DNA of 64,000 nt from Eutreptiella sp. 'Long Island Sound 2002' (taxonomy: Eukaryota; Euglenozoa; Euglenophyceae; Eutreptiales; Eutreptiaceae). Below, one piece after another: positions 46,103-56,118 of this stretch. The position numbers and the translations under genes were made by a program. Position 1 is the first letter of the stretch. Each line of letters starts with the position of its first letter. Below the pieces are notes generated by a model, which saw only the letters and a list, made by a program, of their open reading frames with translations, did not search any database and was not told where the DNA came from. The stretch covers positions 130,200,556-130,264,555 of the forward strand of contig OZ038382.1 in NCBI GenBank assembly GCA_964036045.1. The letters are read 5' to 3'.

Positions 46103-46150
46103 AAATTTTCGAAAATTTTCGAAAATTTTCAAAAATTTTCGAAAATTTCA
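46103..46150. repeat. GAAAATTTTC decamer tandem at the 5' junction
   Basis: Four or more copies of the palindromic decamer lead into the left terminal repeat; the right repeat starts with only about 1.5 copies. Confidence 0.85.
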
Positions 46151-46509
46151 GGCTGTGATTTTTTGCTGAATTTTGGTATCAGGAGTATATCGCGCGCCTT
46201 CACCGCGCGCCGGGGCGACACACGTGACGGTGATATTTTGTTCTATTGTTTTGATTTTCTGTGCACCTGTGAATTAACCGGTTGCTCTACATGTGAATCA
46301 TGATTTTGCACTGTCTGTGCAAGCCCCCATATATGTGTGCACAACATGCCTACTGTTTGCCCGTTCAGAATTGATGAGGAGCCAGTCGGCTCGAAACATG
46401 TCTTCATAAGCACATCTGTGGAGCCCTCTTGCGCATTTCTGTGCCTGTCTTGAGGTTCGTCTTCGACTAGGCCACTTGGGGCAAATTACATAGCTACCAA
46501 CATCAAACA
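46132..46509 (+). repeat. Left pseudo-LTR (378 bp)
   Basis: Essentially identical to 49744-50121. Starts AAAATTTTCGAAAATTTC and ends AACATCAAACA. Contains the hammerhead-like motif. ORF1 begins 28 bp after its end. Confidence 0.95.
46362..46410 (+). ncRNA. Hammerhead-ribozyme-like motif in left pseudo-LTR
   Basis: Order of parts: GAA (stem I, 46368-46370), UUGAUGA (46371-46377), stem II GAGCC-AGUC-GGCUC (46379-46392), GAAA (46393-46396), minimal stem III C-AU-G (46397-46400), cleavage triplet GUC (46400-46402) and UUC (46403-46405), which pairs with GAA. This is the type I layout with a tiny stem III reported in Penelope-like terminal repeats. Departures: the core starts UUGAUGA instead of CUGAUGA, and one G (46378) is unpaired before stem II. 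Activity may be reduced. Confidence 0.65.
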
Positions 46510-46536
46510 ATAGCCATCAAGCATTCAAGCGCCGTT

Positions 46537-47520
46537 ATGCCGCGCAAGAAGGAGAACAACAAACCACGCCGTGGGGACCGCAAGTTTCATTGGGACCTAC
46601 GGGATGTGCCATCGGGAGTGAAGCCGGCGGTATTATCATTTTTGCTTGCACACAAAGCTCTCTACAACAAGAAGTTTGCGCTACACAAACTAGAACATTT
46701 CAAAGAAAACGGGTTTGTTGCCAAGAAGGATGTCTTTTATGACGGAGGCACAATTATCCGCCGCACTTTGGAAGAAGAAGCTCAAAAGAAAATACATGAT
46801 GCAAAATATGTAGTAAAGATCGATCTTCTCAAGGCCGCCATTCGTGAACGGCAAGCACACTCGGATTCCAAGTTCAAGGAAGCACAAGATGCACTCACGG
46901 AATATTTCACCGAAGCACAAACAATGCATGGCAAATGGGCACAAGGTGGCTTCTTAGCGCCTTATGATTATTCTACTCAACGAGCATGCGTGGTGCAATG
47001 CATTACCAAAGCTACGAGTGACATCGTGTGCGCTCATACCCATCGCAAGAAGAAATGGGAGGAAAATCAAACGAGAAAAAAGTGTGAGGCCGAGATCAAG
47101 ATCAACAAGCAAACAATCTTGCGTGAAGCACTTGACGAAGACGCCGAGAGAGAAAAGGACTTGGCGGACCAAGTGTCGGACTTACGGCTTTTGCTTCAAC
47201 ACATGAGACTACCCCGTGACCACTCCAAGACCAAAAAGCGTAAAGGAGGTTCTTCCAATCGTTCATCGCGTCACAACTCCTCTAATGGTCGTTCTAGCCA
47301 CTCTTCTAGAAGTTCCTCATCACGCTCATCACGCTCTTCGCGCACGTCGCGCTCGTCGCGCTCTTCTAATTCTACAACATCTACACGCTCTTCTCGCTCT
47401 TCCTGCTCTTCCAATTTGAGAGTGGGGTTTCAAAATCCGACAAGGCCGAAACGGGGACGGAAAAGAAGCCATTCGGAAAACAATGCCGCCCCGCGAGCAC
47501 GCCGCCCACGAAGTCATTAA
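46537..47520 (+). CDS. Penelope-like element ORF1, SR-rich protein
   Basis: 327 codons from ATG at 46537, 28 bp downstream of the left terminal repeat, to TAA. The first ~220 residues are charged and helical (EEEAQKKIHD, RKKWEENQTRK, REALDEDAEREKDLADQV), a likely coiled coil. Residues ~230-300 are a Ser/Arg repeat (SSRSSRSSRTSRSS), and the end is basic (PKRGRKRSH). No known domain. RNA binding or particle assembly is a reasonable guess for an ORF preceding the RT, but nothing here proves it. The ORF2 frame is already open across its last ~60 bases, so the two ORFs overlap as open frames. Confidence 0.85.
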   Translation: MPRKKENNKPRRGDRKFHWDLRDVPSGVKPAVLSFLLAHKALYNKKFALHKLEHFKENGFVAKKDVFYDGGTIIRRTLEEEAQKKIHDAKYVVKIDLLKAAIRERQAHSDSKFKEAQDALTEYFTEAQTMHGKWAQGGFLAPYDYSTQRACVVQCITKATSDIVCAHTHRKKKWEENQTRKKCEAEIKINKQTILREALDEDAEREKDLADQVSDLRLLLQHMRLPRDHSKTKKRKGGSSNRSSRHNSSNGRSSHSSRSSSSRSSRSSRTSRSSRSSNSTTSTRSSRSSCSSNLRVGFQNPTRPKRGRKRSHSENNAAPRARRPRSH

Positions 47521-47585
47521 ATAGCCTTCGCCGCAAGAAGGCTTACGATGAGAAGCGGCGCTTCATTGCTTTGCACGCACCGCAC

Positions 47586-49715
47586 ATGGTGACTGGTTCA
47601 AGACCTATTGCCCCGCGCTTGAAACAACGAGATTTCATGCCTACCACTTTGCATGGGGACAAATACTCCACGCCCGTGCCGCCATATTTGTCTTTTCTTC
47701 TTTCTTACGGTGGCAAACTCACCCCATTCACACCGGCGGCCAAGACCACACGGATATGGAAAAAACAAACAACGGATGAAGTGCACCGACTTGAACGAGT
47801 GCTTCTTTGGTCACTCTACCATCACAAACACCCAAGAGAAAATTTCTTTGACACGTTTCCGCACAAAGAACTCTTAAAAGCGTCAGGGGTCCCCCCACCC
47901 AAATTTGTTCTCGACAAATTAGGGCCAGACGGAGTGTTAGTTTCGAATAAGTTGTGTGCTTTCCGTGATGTGTGCCGCTTCACCTTGGCAGATTTGGACT
48001 CTTCCGCTTTTTCGGTTCGAGGGGTTTGTTGGTTGCCACATAAATTGGAGAAATATTTTGCTGAGCATTGCGTGGTGGCATGCGACAAGGATGAGGATCA
48101 TATTACCATGAGTTTAGACTCATATTGCCTTGAACAACGAGCCCACATGTTGGGTTTGCATCCATGTGGCCAACCGGTGTATGAAAAATTGAGCCTGCCT
48201 TCCCTCTCCTCCCAACAACATTGGATTGACCAAGGAAGGTCGTGGATGTTTGCCGTACGCTCTTTTGTTCTAACTACGGTTCCCGAGCAATTACACAAAC
48301 CCATGATGACCTTCATGGACGCCTTCGATGTTCGGAAGCTCCCGGTTTTCTATTTGCTGGCCAAAAGCCACAAGGGCACTACAATCACAAACGATCGCTG
48401 GCCGAGTAGGCCGGTAGTGGGGTTGTCCCGCTGGTCAACGACATTTTGTTCGGTCCTTTTGTCTACGTTGGGCTCTCTGATGTTAAAACTGGATCGTGTG
48501 GTTGACCCGATGAATGCCCCCCTCTTGGATTCTTTGGATTTTGTGCATAGACTACGTACTTGGTCAAAGTGTGACGGTGTGAACGACTTGAGGTTCACTT
48601 CTATTGATTTTTCTGCCCTGTATACGAATTTCGTTTGGACAGACGTGCTGCAGGCCTTCTCTTACTGGCGCTGCCACACTCTCACTCGACAGAACCAGGG
48701 AATCCTTACGCCTAATGAGGTCCTGTTCGCATCGTGGCTTTTGGCACCTATAAGTGTAGATGACTTCGAATCCCTACAAGCTTCCTTGCCCTATCTGTCC
48801 ATTCCCCATTCAGATGAGTTAAGCATAGGGCTAGTGTGGTTCAACTTCGTGTGGGCCCACAACATTTTCCACGCACCTACTGAAGGGGTCTACCGCCAGG
48901 TCTTTGGGTTTTCCATGGGCACCAACTGTGCCGCACCCTGGGCCAACCTGATCCTCCGCTATTACGAGAGAGTTAATTGTTTTGACAAGCCTGAGCATCC
49001 CCCCATTGGGGTGGCGCGTTTCATCAATGACGTATGCCTGGTGCACCCTTCGTCACATACCCCTCACGTTGTGTCACATCTAAAATCCGTCTTTCCGCCC
49101 CACCTCCCTTTCACTGTGGACGTGGTGGGGGTCACAGGAGGTTTCAATTTCCTGGACGTACGGGTGGTATCTGTTTCGCCGCGGATTCACTGTGTACATT
49201 TTAAGGAGACACACTCGTGCAATTACATCCCCTTTAACAGTGACACGCCTGTTCACATTTGAAGGGGATGGATCCATGGGGAATGTGTACGCTACCTACG
49301 TTTGAATTCCCACAGTGCATTTCACACTGCATGCCTGAGACGCCTACGCCTGGCCTTGCTGCGCCTGGGCTATCCATCTTCTTGGTTTTCGCCCTTTCCC
49401 TTGGCGTGGTCCTCACGGCACATGTATATGCATCGTAAGATGAGGCAACCGAGAGAGGTGGTTCACGTTTTCAAGTTGAACTACAATGGGGTTATACGTG
49501 TGAACTGGGGCAAACCGGTCAAAAGTCTGTGCTATAACCTTCGTCAGGTGATGCCTGCTTTGCGCCTTTTTTGCATTTTGCAACCCTCTCTTAACCTACC
49601 GAGGCGCTTTCATGGCGCCAAGATCCGATCTTTATTGGCGCTTGAACGCCGCATAATGCGCCAAGTGGATATAGTGGACATGCCAACACAAGAGTTGTTA
49701 CTGAAGTTACGTTGA
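47586..49715 (+). pseudogene. Penelope-like reverse transcriptase (ORF2), broken by TGA
   Basis: The first ATG is 47586; the frame is open further upstream with no ATG. RT motifs in order: VVACDKDE (N-terminal block), LPVFYLLAKSHKG (RT2), RPVVGLSRWST (RT2a), FTSIDFSALYTNF (motif A with its Asp), VFGFSMGTNCAAPWANL (motif B), ARFINDVCLV (motif C) and FNFLDVRV (motif D). Motif C should be RFIDD; here the first Asp is Asn, which should abolish metal binding. TGA at 49260-49262 interrupts the thumb, after which the same frame continues RGWIHGECVRYLRLNS to the final TGA at 49715. No GIY-YIG endonuclease follows. The type of element is certain; activity is unlikely. Confidence 0.93.
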
Positions 49716-49743
49716 ACTCCTGATGGGTGTGGATGGTGGGACC

Positions 49744-50121
49744 AAAATTTTCGAAAATTTCAGGCTGTGATTTTTTGCTGAATTTTGGTATCAGGAGTAT
49801 ATCGCGCGCCTTCACCGCGCGCCGGGGCGACACACGTGACGGTGATATTTTGTTCTATTGTTTTGATTTTCTGTGCACCTGTGAATTAACCGGTTGCTCT
49901 ACATGTGAATCATGATTTTGCACTGTCTGTGCAAGCCCCCATATATGTGTGCACAACATGCCTACTGTTTGCCCGTTCAGAATTGATGAGGAGCCAGTCG
50001 GCTCGAAACATGTCTTCATAAGCACATCTGTGGAGCCCTCTTGCGCATTTCTGTGCCTGTCTTGAGGTTCGTCTTCGACTAGGCCACTTGGGGCAAATTA
50101 CATAGCTACCAACATCAAACA
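49744..50121 (+). repeat. Right pseudo-LTR (378 bp)
   Basis: Copy of 46132-46509, including the hammerhead-like motif at about 49974-50022. Four bases (TCAG) separate it from the right flanking duplication. Confidence 0.95.
49974..50022 (+). ncRNA. Hammerhead-ribozyme-like motif in right pseudo-LTR
   Basis: Same sequence and same departures from the consensus core as the left copy. Confidence 0.65.
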
Positions 50122-50125
50122 TCAG

Positions 50126-50301
50126 CCAAGAAATGGCCGTCAAACACCAAGACCAGGAGAACCCAAGGGGCTAGGGCTCTGGCCCTGTTACACCAGTGCG
50201 CCAACAGTGCTTCCCCGGCATTCCCCGTTGTCGGCAACACCCCCCCCCCCAAGTCAACGTCCTTCCCAAGCCACACCTGGTGCGTTACCAGATCCAACAT
50301 G
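50126..50301. repeat. Right copy of the flanking duplication (176 bp)
   Basis: Matches 45925-46102 except for two fewer C in the poly-C tract and one substitution. On the minus strand it continues the RT past its YLDD box: SPKSMLDLVTHQVWLGKDVD. Confidence 0.92.
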
Positions 50302-51032
50302 CTTTTGGGGCTTATGACCGCGCCTGCGTGCGCATCCGCAGCCGCCCCTGGCCCACAATTAACACATCATCCAAGTAAACTAAAATTAACACACCGACCA
50401 ACCGGGCTTCCTCCATCAGCCTTTCCAAAACCCGCTGGTAGAGGATCGGGCTGTACTTCCTACCGAACGGTAGACACCGAAATGCCAACACCCGCCCCTC
50501 GCCGTCCGAAATACGGAAAGCGCCCCAGAAATCCTCCGGGAGGCGAAGCGACCAAAAACAATTACCGAGGTCACTGTGGCACATGCACAGTTCACCATCC
50601 TCCCCTCCACCCACAAAACCTCCCATACCGGCCAGAGACACCTCGCCCCGACGTAAAAAGAGGGAGGAAAAAAGGACGAACCCTGCTACGCCACCTGCGT
50701 CAGAAGAGCCAAGACCTCCACAGATGGCAAAGAGAACTTCTCCGGCTTTTCCTTCATTGCTCTATTCACCGGGATCAGATTGACAATCAGGCGGCATTTC
50801 TCCAGTGTTTTTGGAATGGCAAAGACACCCCCATTTTTGTTTGGACCCGGGGACCCCGGCGGTAAGACAATAAGTGCACTGCACGCAGCATAACCACCAC
50901 CTCATCCGACGGTGAACCCAGCCTGGAGAAATTGCTACCCGCTACGGACTCAAAAGAGCGCGGCACATACCGGTCCCAAATATCACGGGGGATCTCAACA
51001 CTCCCCACTACACCCAAGCCGCGCCGCAACAC
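50302..51032 (-). pseudogene. Reverse transcriptase of an older interrupted retroelement
   Basis: On the minus strand: a leader (GVVGSVEIPRDIWDRYVP), then after a frame change AIPKTLEKCRLIVNLIPVNR and KFSLPSVEVLALLTQVA (palm start), TAG at 50688-50686, then CHSDLGNCFWSLRLPEDFWG (motif A Asp), FRCLPFGRKYSPILYQRVLE (motif B) and ILVYLDDVLIVG (motif C, YLDD intact). This is a DIRS/LTR-type RT, not Penelope-type. At least one frameshift near a G run (about 50845) and one TAG are present. The rest of the thumb is in the flanking duplication and its RNase H piece is at 44880-45113, so the Penelope-like element inserted into this RT. Confidence 0.8.
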
Positions 51033-52518
51033 CTCCTCCTTGATTCGCTACATCAGTAATTTCGGGGATGTGGAGTCTTGTAAAAAGGACTCCCACACCA
51101 CCGGGTCCAGCAACGACGCACAAAATATTGTCTAACAACCAAAACAATAATGTGTGGTACAACGAACATTACTACATGCTACTACAGCTGCCCAAAACAC
51201 CCCCTTTTACCTTTGTGCGATCCATTATGGGAAAAGAAATACAACCTAAAGAAGCACAACATTTCCTACAGCAAAAGTTCACCCATCTTACACAAATAAC
51301 AACAAAGGGAATCACAAACACACAATAAAATAAAGCATAAGCCAATTGATGACATTAGTGTTGTGACTAGGCTTGGGACGCACAAAATGTCACAAAGTCC
51401 CCTACTACAATTTTCAAGGTAACTTTGAAACCACCGATGCACGAAAATAGTACGTTTCCTCTACCCAAGCACCCAAAGGACAAATGTGAGCAACCAAACA
51501 AAACAAAGATCATGGAGCTACCATTGGTCCAACCCTCAAGATGCACCATTGCAGGTGGTAGGCTGATACAAGTTTAAATTGTTTCCACCCCCCTTGGCTT
51601 GGCACTTGCTACCTTGCCCTTGCCCCACCCAGCCCGCTCCCCCCATCCTCGCCCAACACCACATCCACTGCCCCCCGATCCACAGCACACGGGCACGAGA
51701 ATTGCTGCAGTTCACAAACGTCATGTCGCGTGACCAGTCGGCTGCTGTGCCGGCAGCCACTGCCGATGGCACACCACAAAACAAACAAACACTGGGCGAG
51801 CGCGCACAAGGTGCCCTCCTCCCACCCCCTTGCCCAATTTAAACTCAAGTTTACTTTATAAACTTTAGTTTTCATGATGCCTTCCCCCCCCTTGTAATCT
51901 CCCCACCAATGTCGTGACGGTTCCCCCCCCCCCCGGGGGGTGGGGGGCGGGGGATTGGGACGGTCACGAAGTGACGGTTCCCCCCTTTGGGGGGGGGGGG
52001 GGTTGCACCACAAAACTGTACCACAATATCACAGCGGAAATCAGCTTTGGCGCCAAGTATTTTCTATGCCTTTGGGGCCAAGTGACCGTTCCCCCCCAAG
52101 GGGGGGGGGGGATCACAAGGAAGGGGGTTTTTTTTTTAAAATTGAGAAACAAAAAATTGGACCCGGAAACGATTTTTTTCCAACAATAGCAAGTACCCAT
52201 TAATTCTTGTCTCTGTTGTTGATGCCCTTAGCCTATTACTTGTTTTGGGTTTCTTTTTGTGCCTAATGTAACCGTTAGTGGGTTGGTCCGTGGAATGTTC
52301 CCGGTCTCAGGGTGGTTGGCGAGCGACCACTACCGACATGGGTAACAGACCCCCAACACAGAAAACAACTTCATTAGAGCACTTGACCAAGCTACCCGCC
52401 ACCCATTCTCAATCTCTTGGCCCATTCTACACAACCATATCCCTTTTGGTTCGTGACGAAACCATACGTGGTCACAGCAATGCTTTGTTGAACACTCACT
52501 CCTAAAATTCTCGAAACG
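51033..52518. other. Unassigned region with CCCCCC/GGGGGG hairpins
   Basis: Three copies of GTGACGGTTCCCCCC followed by a G run lie at about 51913, 51972 and 52082; each can fold C-run on G-run. The ORFs here are short and unrecognised. Confidence 0.5.
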
Positions 52519-55500
52519 GTGGCCGGATGGTCTGCACGATACAGGCACTAGTGCTATGCGGGATTTGCGCTTTCTTATCAATGAAACACCAATTGCGCTG
52601 AGTGGCCGGATGGTCTACACGATACACGCACTAGTGCTATGTGGTATTTGAGCTTTCTTATCAATGAAACACCCATTACGCGAAGTGGCCGCATGGTCTG
52701 CACAGCACACGCACTATTGCTATGTGGGATTGGGGCTTTTTTATCAATAAAACCAATTGCGCTGATTGGCCGGATGGTCTGGACACTGAAAGCGTTAGTG
52801 CCATGTGGGATTTGTGTTCTCTTATAAATGAAACACGAATTGCGCTAAATGGCCGGATGGTCTACACAGTACACGCACTAGTGCAATATGGAATTTGGGG
52901 TTTCTAATCAATGAAACACCAATTGCGCTGAGTGGCCGGCTGGTCTGCACACTACAAGCACTATTGCTATGTGGGATTTGGGTTCGCTTATCAATGAAAC
53001 ACCAATTGCGCTAGGTGGCAAAATGGTATGCACAGAAAAGGCACCATTGCTATGCGGGTTGGGCTTTCTTATCAACGAAACACCAATTGCGCTGAAACAC
53101 CAATTGCGCTGAGTGGCTGGATGGTCTGCACAGCACAAGCACTAGTGCTATGCGGGATTTGGGCTTTCGTATCAACGAAACACCAATTGCGCCGAGTGGC
53201 CGGATGGATTGCACAATATAGGCACTATTGCTATGTGGGATTTGGGCTTTCTTATCAATGAAACACCAATTGCGTTGGGTGGCCGGATGGTCTACATAGT
53301 ACATGCACTAGTGCTATGTGGGATTTGGGTTCTTTTTATCAATGAAGCACCAAATGCGTTGAGAGGCCGGATGGTCTGCACAGTAAAGGCACCATTGCTA
53401 TGTGGGATTTGGGCTTGCTTATCAATGAAACACCAATTGCCCTGAGTGGCTGGATGGTCTACACAACACAAGCACTAGTGCTATGCGAGATTTGGGCTTT
53501 CATATCAACGAAACACCGATTGCGCTTAATGGCCGGATGGGTTGCACAGTATGGGCACTGTTGCTATGTGGGATTTGGGCTTTCTTATCAATGAAACACC
53601 AGCTGCCCTTAGTGGCCAGATGGTCTGCCGAGTACAAGCACTATTGCTATGTGGGATTTGGGTTCTCCTATCAATGAAACACCAATAGCGCTGAGTGGCC
53701 GGATGGTCTACACAATAGGTGCACTAGTGCTATGTGGGATTTGGGCTTTCTTATCAATGAAACACCAGCTGCGCTTAGTGGCCAGATGTTCCGCACAGTA
53801 TAGGCATTGTTGCTGGGTGGGATAGGCTTTCTTATCAATGAAACACCAATAGCGCTGAGTGGCCGGATGGTCTACATAAAAGAGGCACTAGTGCTATGTG
53901 AAATTTGGGCTTTCGTATCAATGAAACACCAATTGCTATGAGTGGCCGGATGGCTTGCACGGCATAGGCACTATTGCTATGTGGGATGCTATGTGGGTTG
54001 CTATGTGGGATTGGGGCATTCTTGTCAATAAAACACCAATTGCACCAAGCGGCCGGATGGTCCGCACAGTATAGGCACTGTAGCTGGGTGAGATTTGGGC
54101 TTTCTTATCAATGAAACACCAATAGTGTGAGTGGCCAGATGGTCTACACAAAAGTGGCACTAGTGCTATGTGGGATTTGGGCTTTCGTATCAATGAAACA
54201 CCAATTGCGCTTAGTGGCCGGATGGCTTGCAGAGTATTGGCACTATAGCTATGTGGGATTTGGGTTCTTTTTATCAATGAAACACCAATTGCGCTGAGTG
54301 GCCGGATGGTCTACACAGTAGATGCACTAGTGCTATGTGGGATTTGGGCTTTCTTATCAATGAAACACGAATTGCGTTGAGAGGCCGGATGGTCTGCACA
54401 GTATAGGCACTATCGCTATGTAGGATTTGCATTTTCTTATCAATGAAACACCAATTGCGCTGAGTGGTCGGCTGGTCTGCACGGTACGGGCACTATTGCT
54501 ACATGGGATTTTAGGCTTTCTTATCAATGAAACACCAATTGCGCTGAGTGGCCGGATGGTTTGCACAAAAGTGGCACTAGTGCTATGTGGGATTTGCGCT
54601 TTCTTATCAATTGAACACGAATTGCGTTGAGAGGCGGATGGTTTGCACAGTATAGGCACTATCGCTATGTAGGATTTGCATTCTCTTATCAATGAAACAC
54701 CAATTGCGCTGAGTGGCTGGCTGGTCTGCACGGTACAGGCACTTCTGCTATGTGGGATTGGGGTTCTCTTATCAATGAAACATAAATTACGGTAAGTGGC
54801 CGCATAGTCTGCACAGTACACGCAATGTTGCTATGTGGGATTTGGGCTTTTGTATCTATGAAACACCAGCTGCGCTAAATGGCCGGATGGTCTGGACACT
54901 ACAGGCACTATTTTTACGTGGAATTCGGGTTCTCTTACCAATGAAACACCAATTGCGTTGGGTGGCCGGATGGTCTGCACACTACGGGCACTGGTGCCAT
55001 GTGGGATTTGGCTTTCTTATCAATGAAACACCAATTGCGCTGCGTGGCCAGATGGTCTACACAGTAGATGCACTCGTGCTGTGTGGGATTTGCGCTTTCT
55101 TATCAATGAAACACCAATTGCGCTTAGTGGCCGGATGGCTTGCGCAGTACAAGCACTAGTGCTATGTGGAATTTGGGCTTTCTCATCAATGAAACACCAA
55201 TTGCGCTAAGTGGCCATATGGTCTACCCTTACAGGCACTATTGCTATGTGGGATTTGGGCCTTCTAATCAATGAAAAACCAATTGCGTTGAGTGGCCGAA
55301 TGGTGTGCCGAGTACAAGCACTATTGCTATGTGGGATTCGGGTTCTCTTATCAATGAAACACCAATTGCATTGAGTGGCCGGGTAGTCTGCACAGTACAA
55401 TCACTAGTGCTATGTGGGATTTGGGCTTTCTTATCAAAAAAACACCCACTGCGTTGAGTGGCCGGATGGTCTGCACAGTACACGCACTGTTGCTATTTGG

Positions 55501-56118
55501 CATTTGGGTTCTCTTATTAATGAAACACCAATTCCGCTAAGTGGCCGGATGGTCTGCCGACCACAAGCACCAGTGATATGTGGTATTTTGGTTCTCCTAT
55601 CAATGAAACACCAATTACGGTGCGTGGCCGGATGGTTTGCACAGTACAGGCACTAGCGCTATGTGGGATTTGGGCTTTGTTATAGATGAACCACCAATTG
55701 CACTAAATGGCCGGATGGTCTACACAGTTCAGGCACTATTGCCATTTGGGATTTGCGCTTTCTTATCAATGAAACACCAATTGCAATGAGTGGTCGGATG
55801 GTTTGCACAGTGCAAGCACTAGTGCTATGTGGAATTTGGGCTTTCTCATCGATGAAACACCAATTGCGCTAAGTGGCCGGATGGTCTGCACAATACAGGC
55901 ACTATTGCTATGTGCGTGTTGGGGTTTCTTATCAATGAAGCACCAATAGCGCCGAGTGGCCGGATGGTATGTATAGTAAAAGCACAAGTGCTATGTGGGA
56001 ATTGGGCTTTGTTGTTAGTGAAACACCAATTGCGCTGAGTGGCCGGATGGATTGCACAGTAGAGGCACGATTGCTATGTGGCATGTGGGCTCTTTTGTCA
56101 ATGGGAGATGAATTGCGG
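52519..56118. repeat. 83-bp satellite, about 43 copies
   Basis: Unit: GGCCGGATGGTCTGCACAGT, ACAGGCACTATTGCTATGTG, GGATTTGGGCTTTCTTATCA, ATGAAACACCAATTGCGCTG, AGT. Units diverge 10-20% and the common GCACTAGTGC variant is a perfect palindrome. Short ORFs on both strands are by-products. The array has no obvious higher-order structure. Confidence 0.95.

Larger units (their letters stand above)
46103..50125 (+). mobile_element. Penelope-like retroelement with terminal direct repeats
   Basis: The core (46132-50121) is bounded by 378-bp direct repeats, the pseudo-LTRs of Penelope-like elements. It encodes ORF1 (SR-rich) and ORF2 (Penelope-type RT). No GIY-YIG domain follows the RT, so this is an endonuclease-lacking type (such forms are known, for example Athena and Coprina, associated with chromosome ends). 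Before the left repeat are about 30 bp of the decamer GAAAATTTTC in tandem. The element is flanked by a 176-178-bp target duplication and sits inside an older minus-strand retroelement. It is probably inactive: TGA in ORF2 and an altered catalytic box. Confidence 0.93.

Noticed and set aside
49302-49715. A separate small gene after the Penelope-like RT
   Set aside because: It is in the same frame as the RT and continues its thumb (WIHGECVRYLRLNS) after a TGA; it is the end of ORF2.
49263-49743. GIY-YIG endonuclease at the end of the Penelope-like ORF2
   Set aside because: No GIY or YIG pair and no Arg/Glu active-site pattern in the ~150 residues after the RT.
52519-56118. CRISPR-like or protein-coding reading of the 83-bp array
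   Set aside because: Units are contiguous without spacers, and the ORFs are short and inconsistent; the context is eukaryotic.
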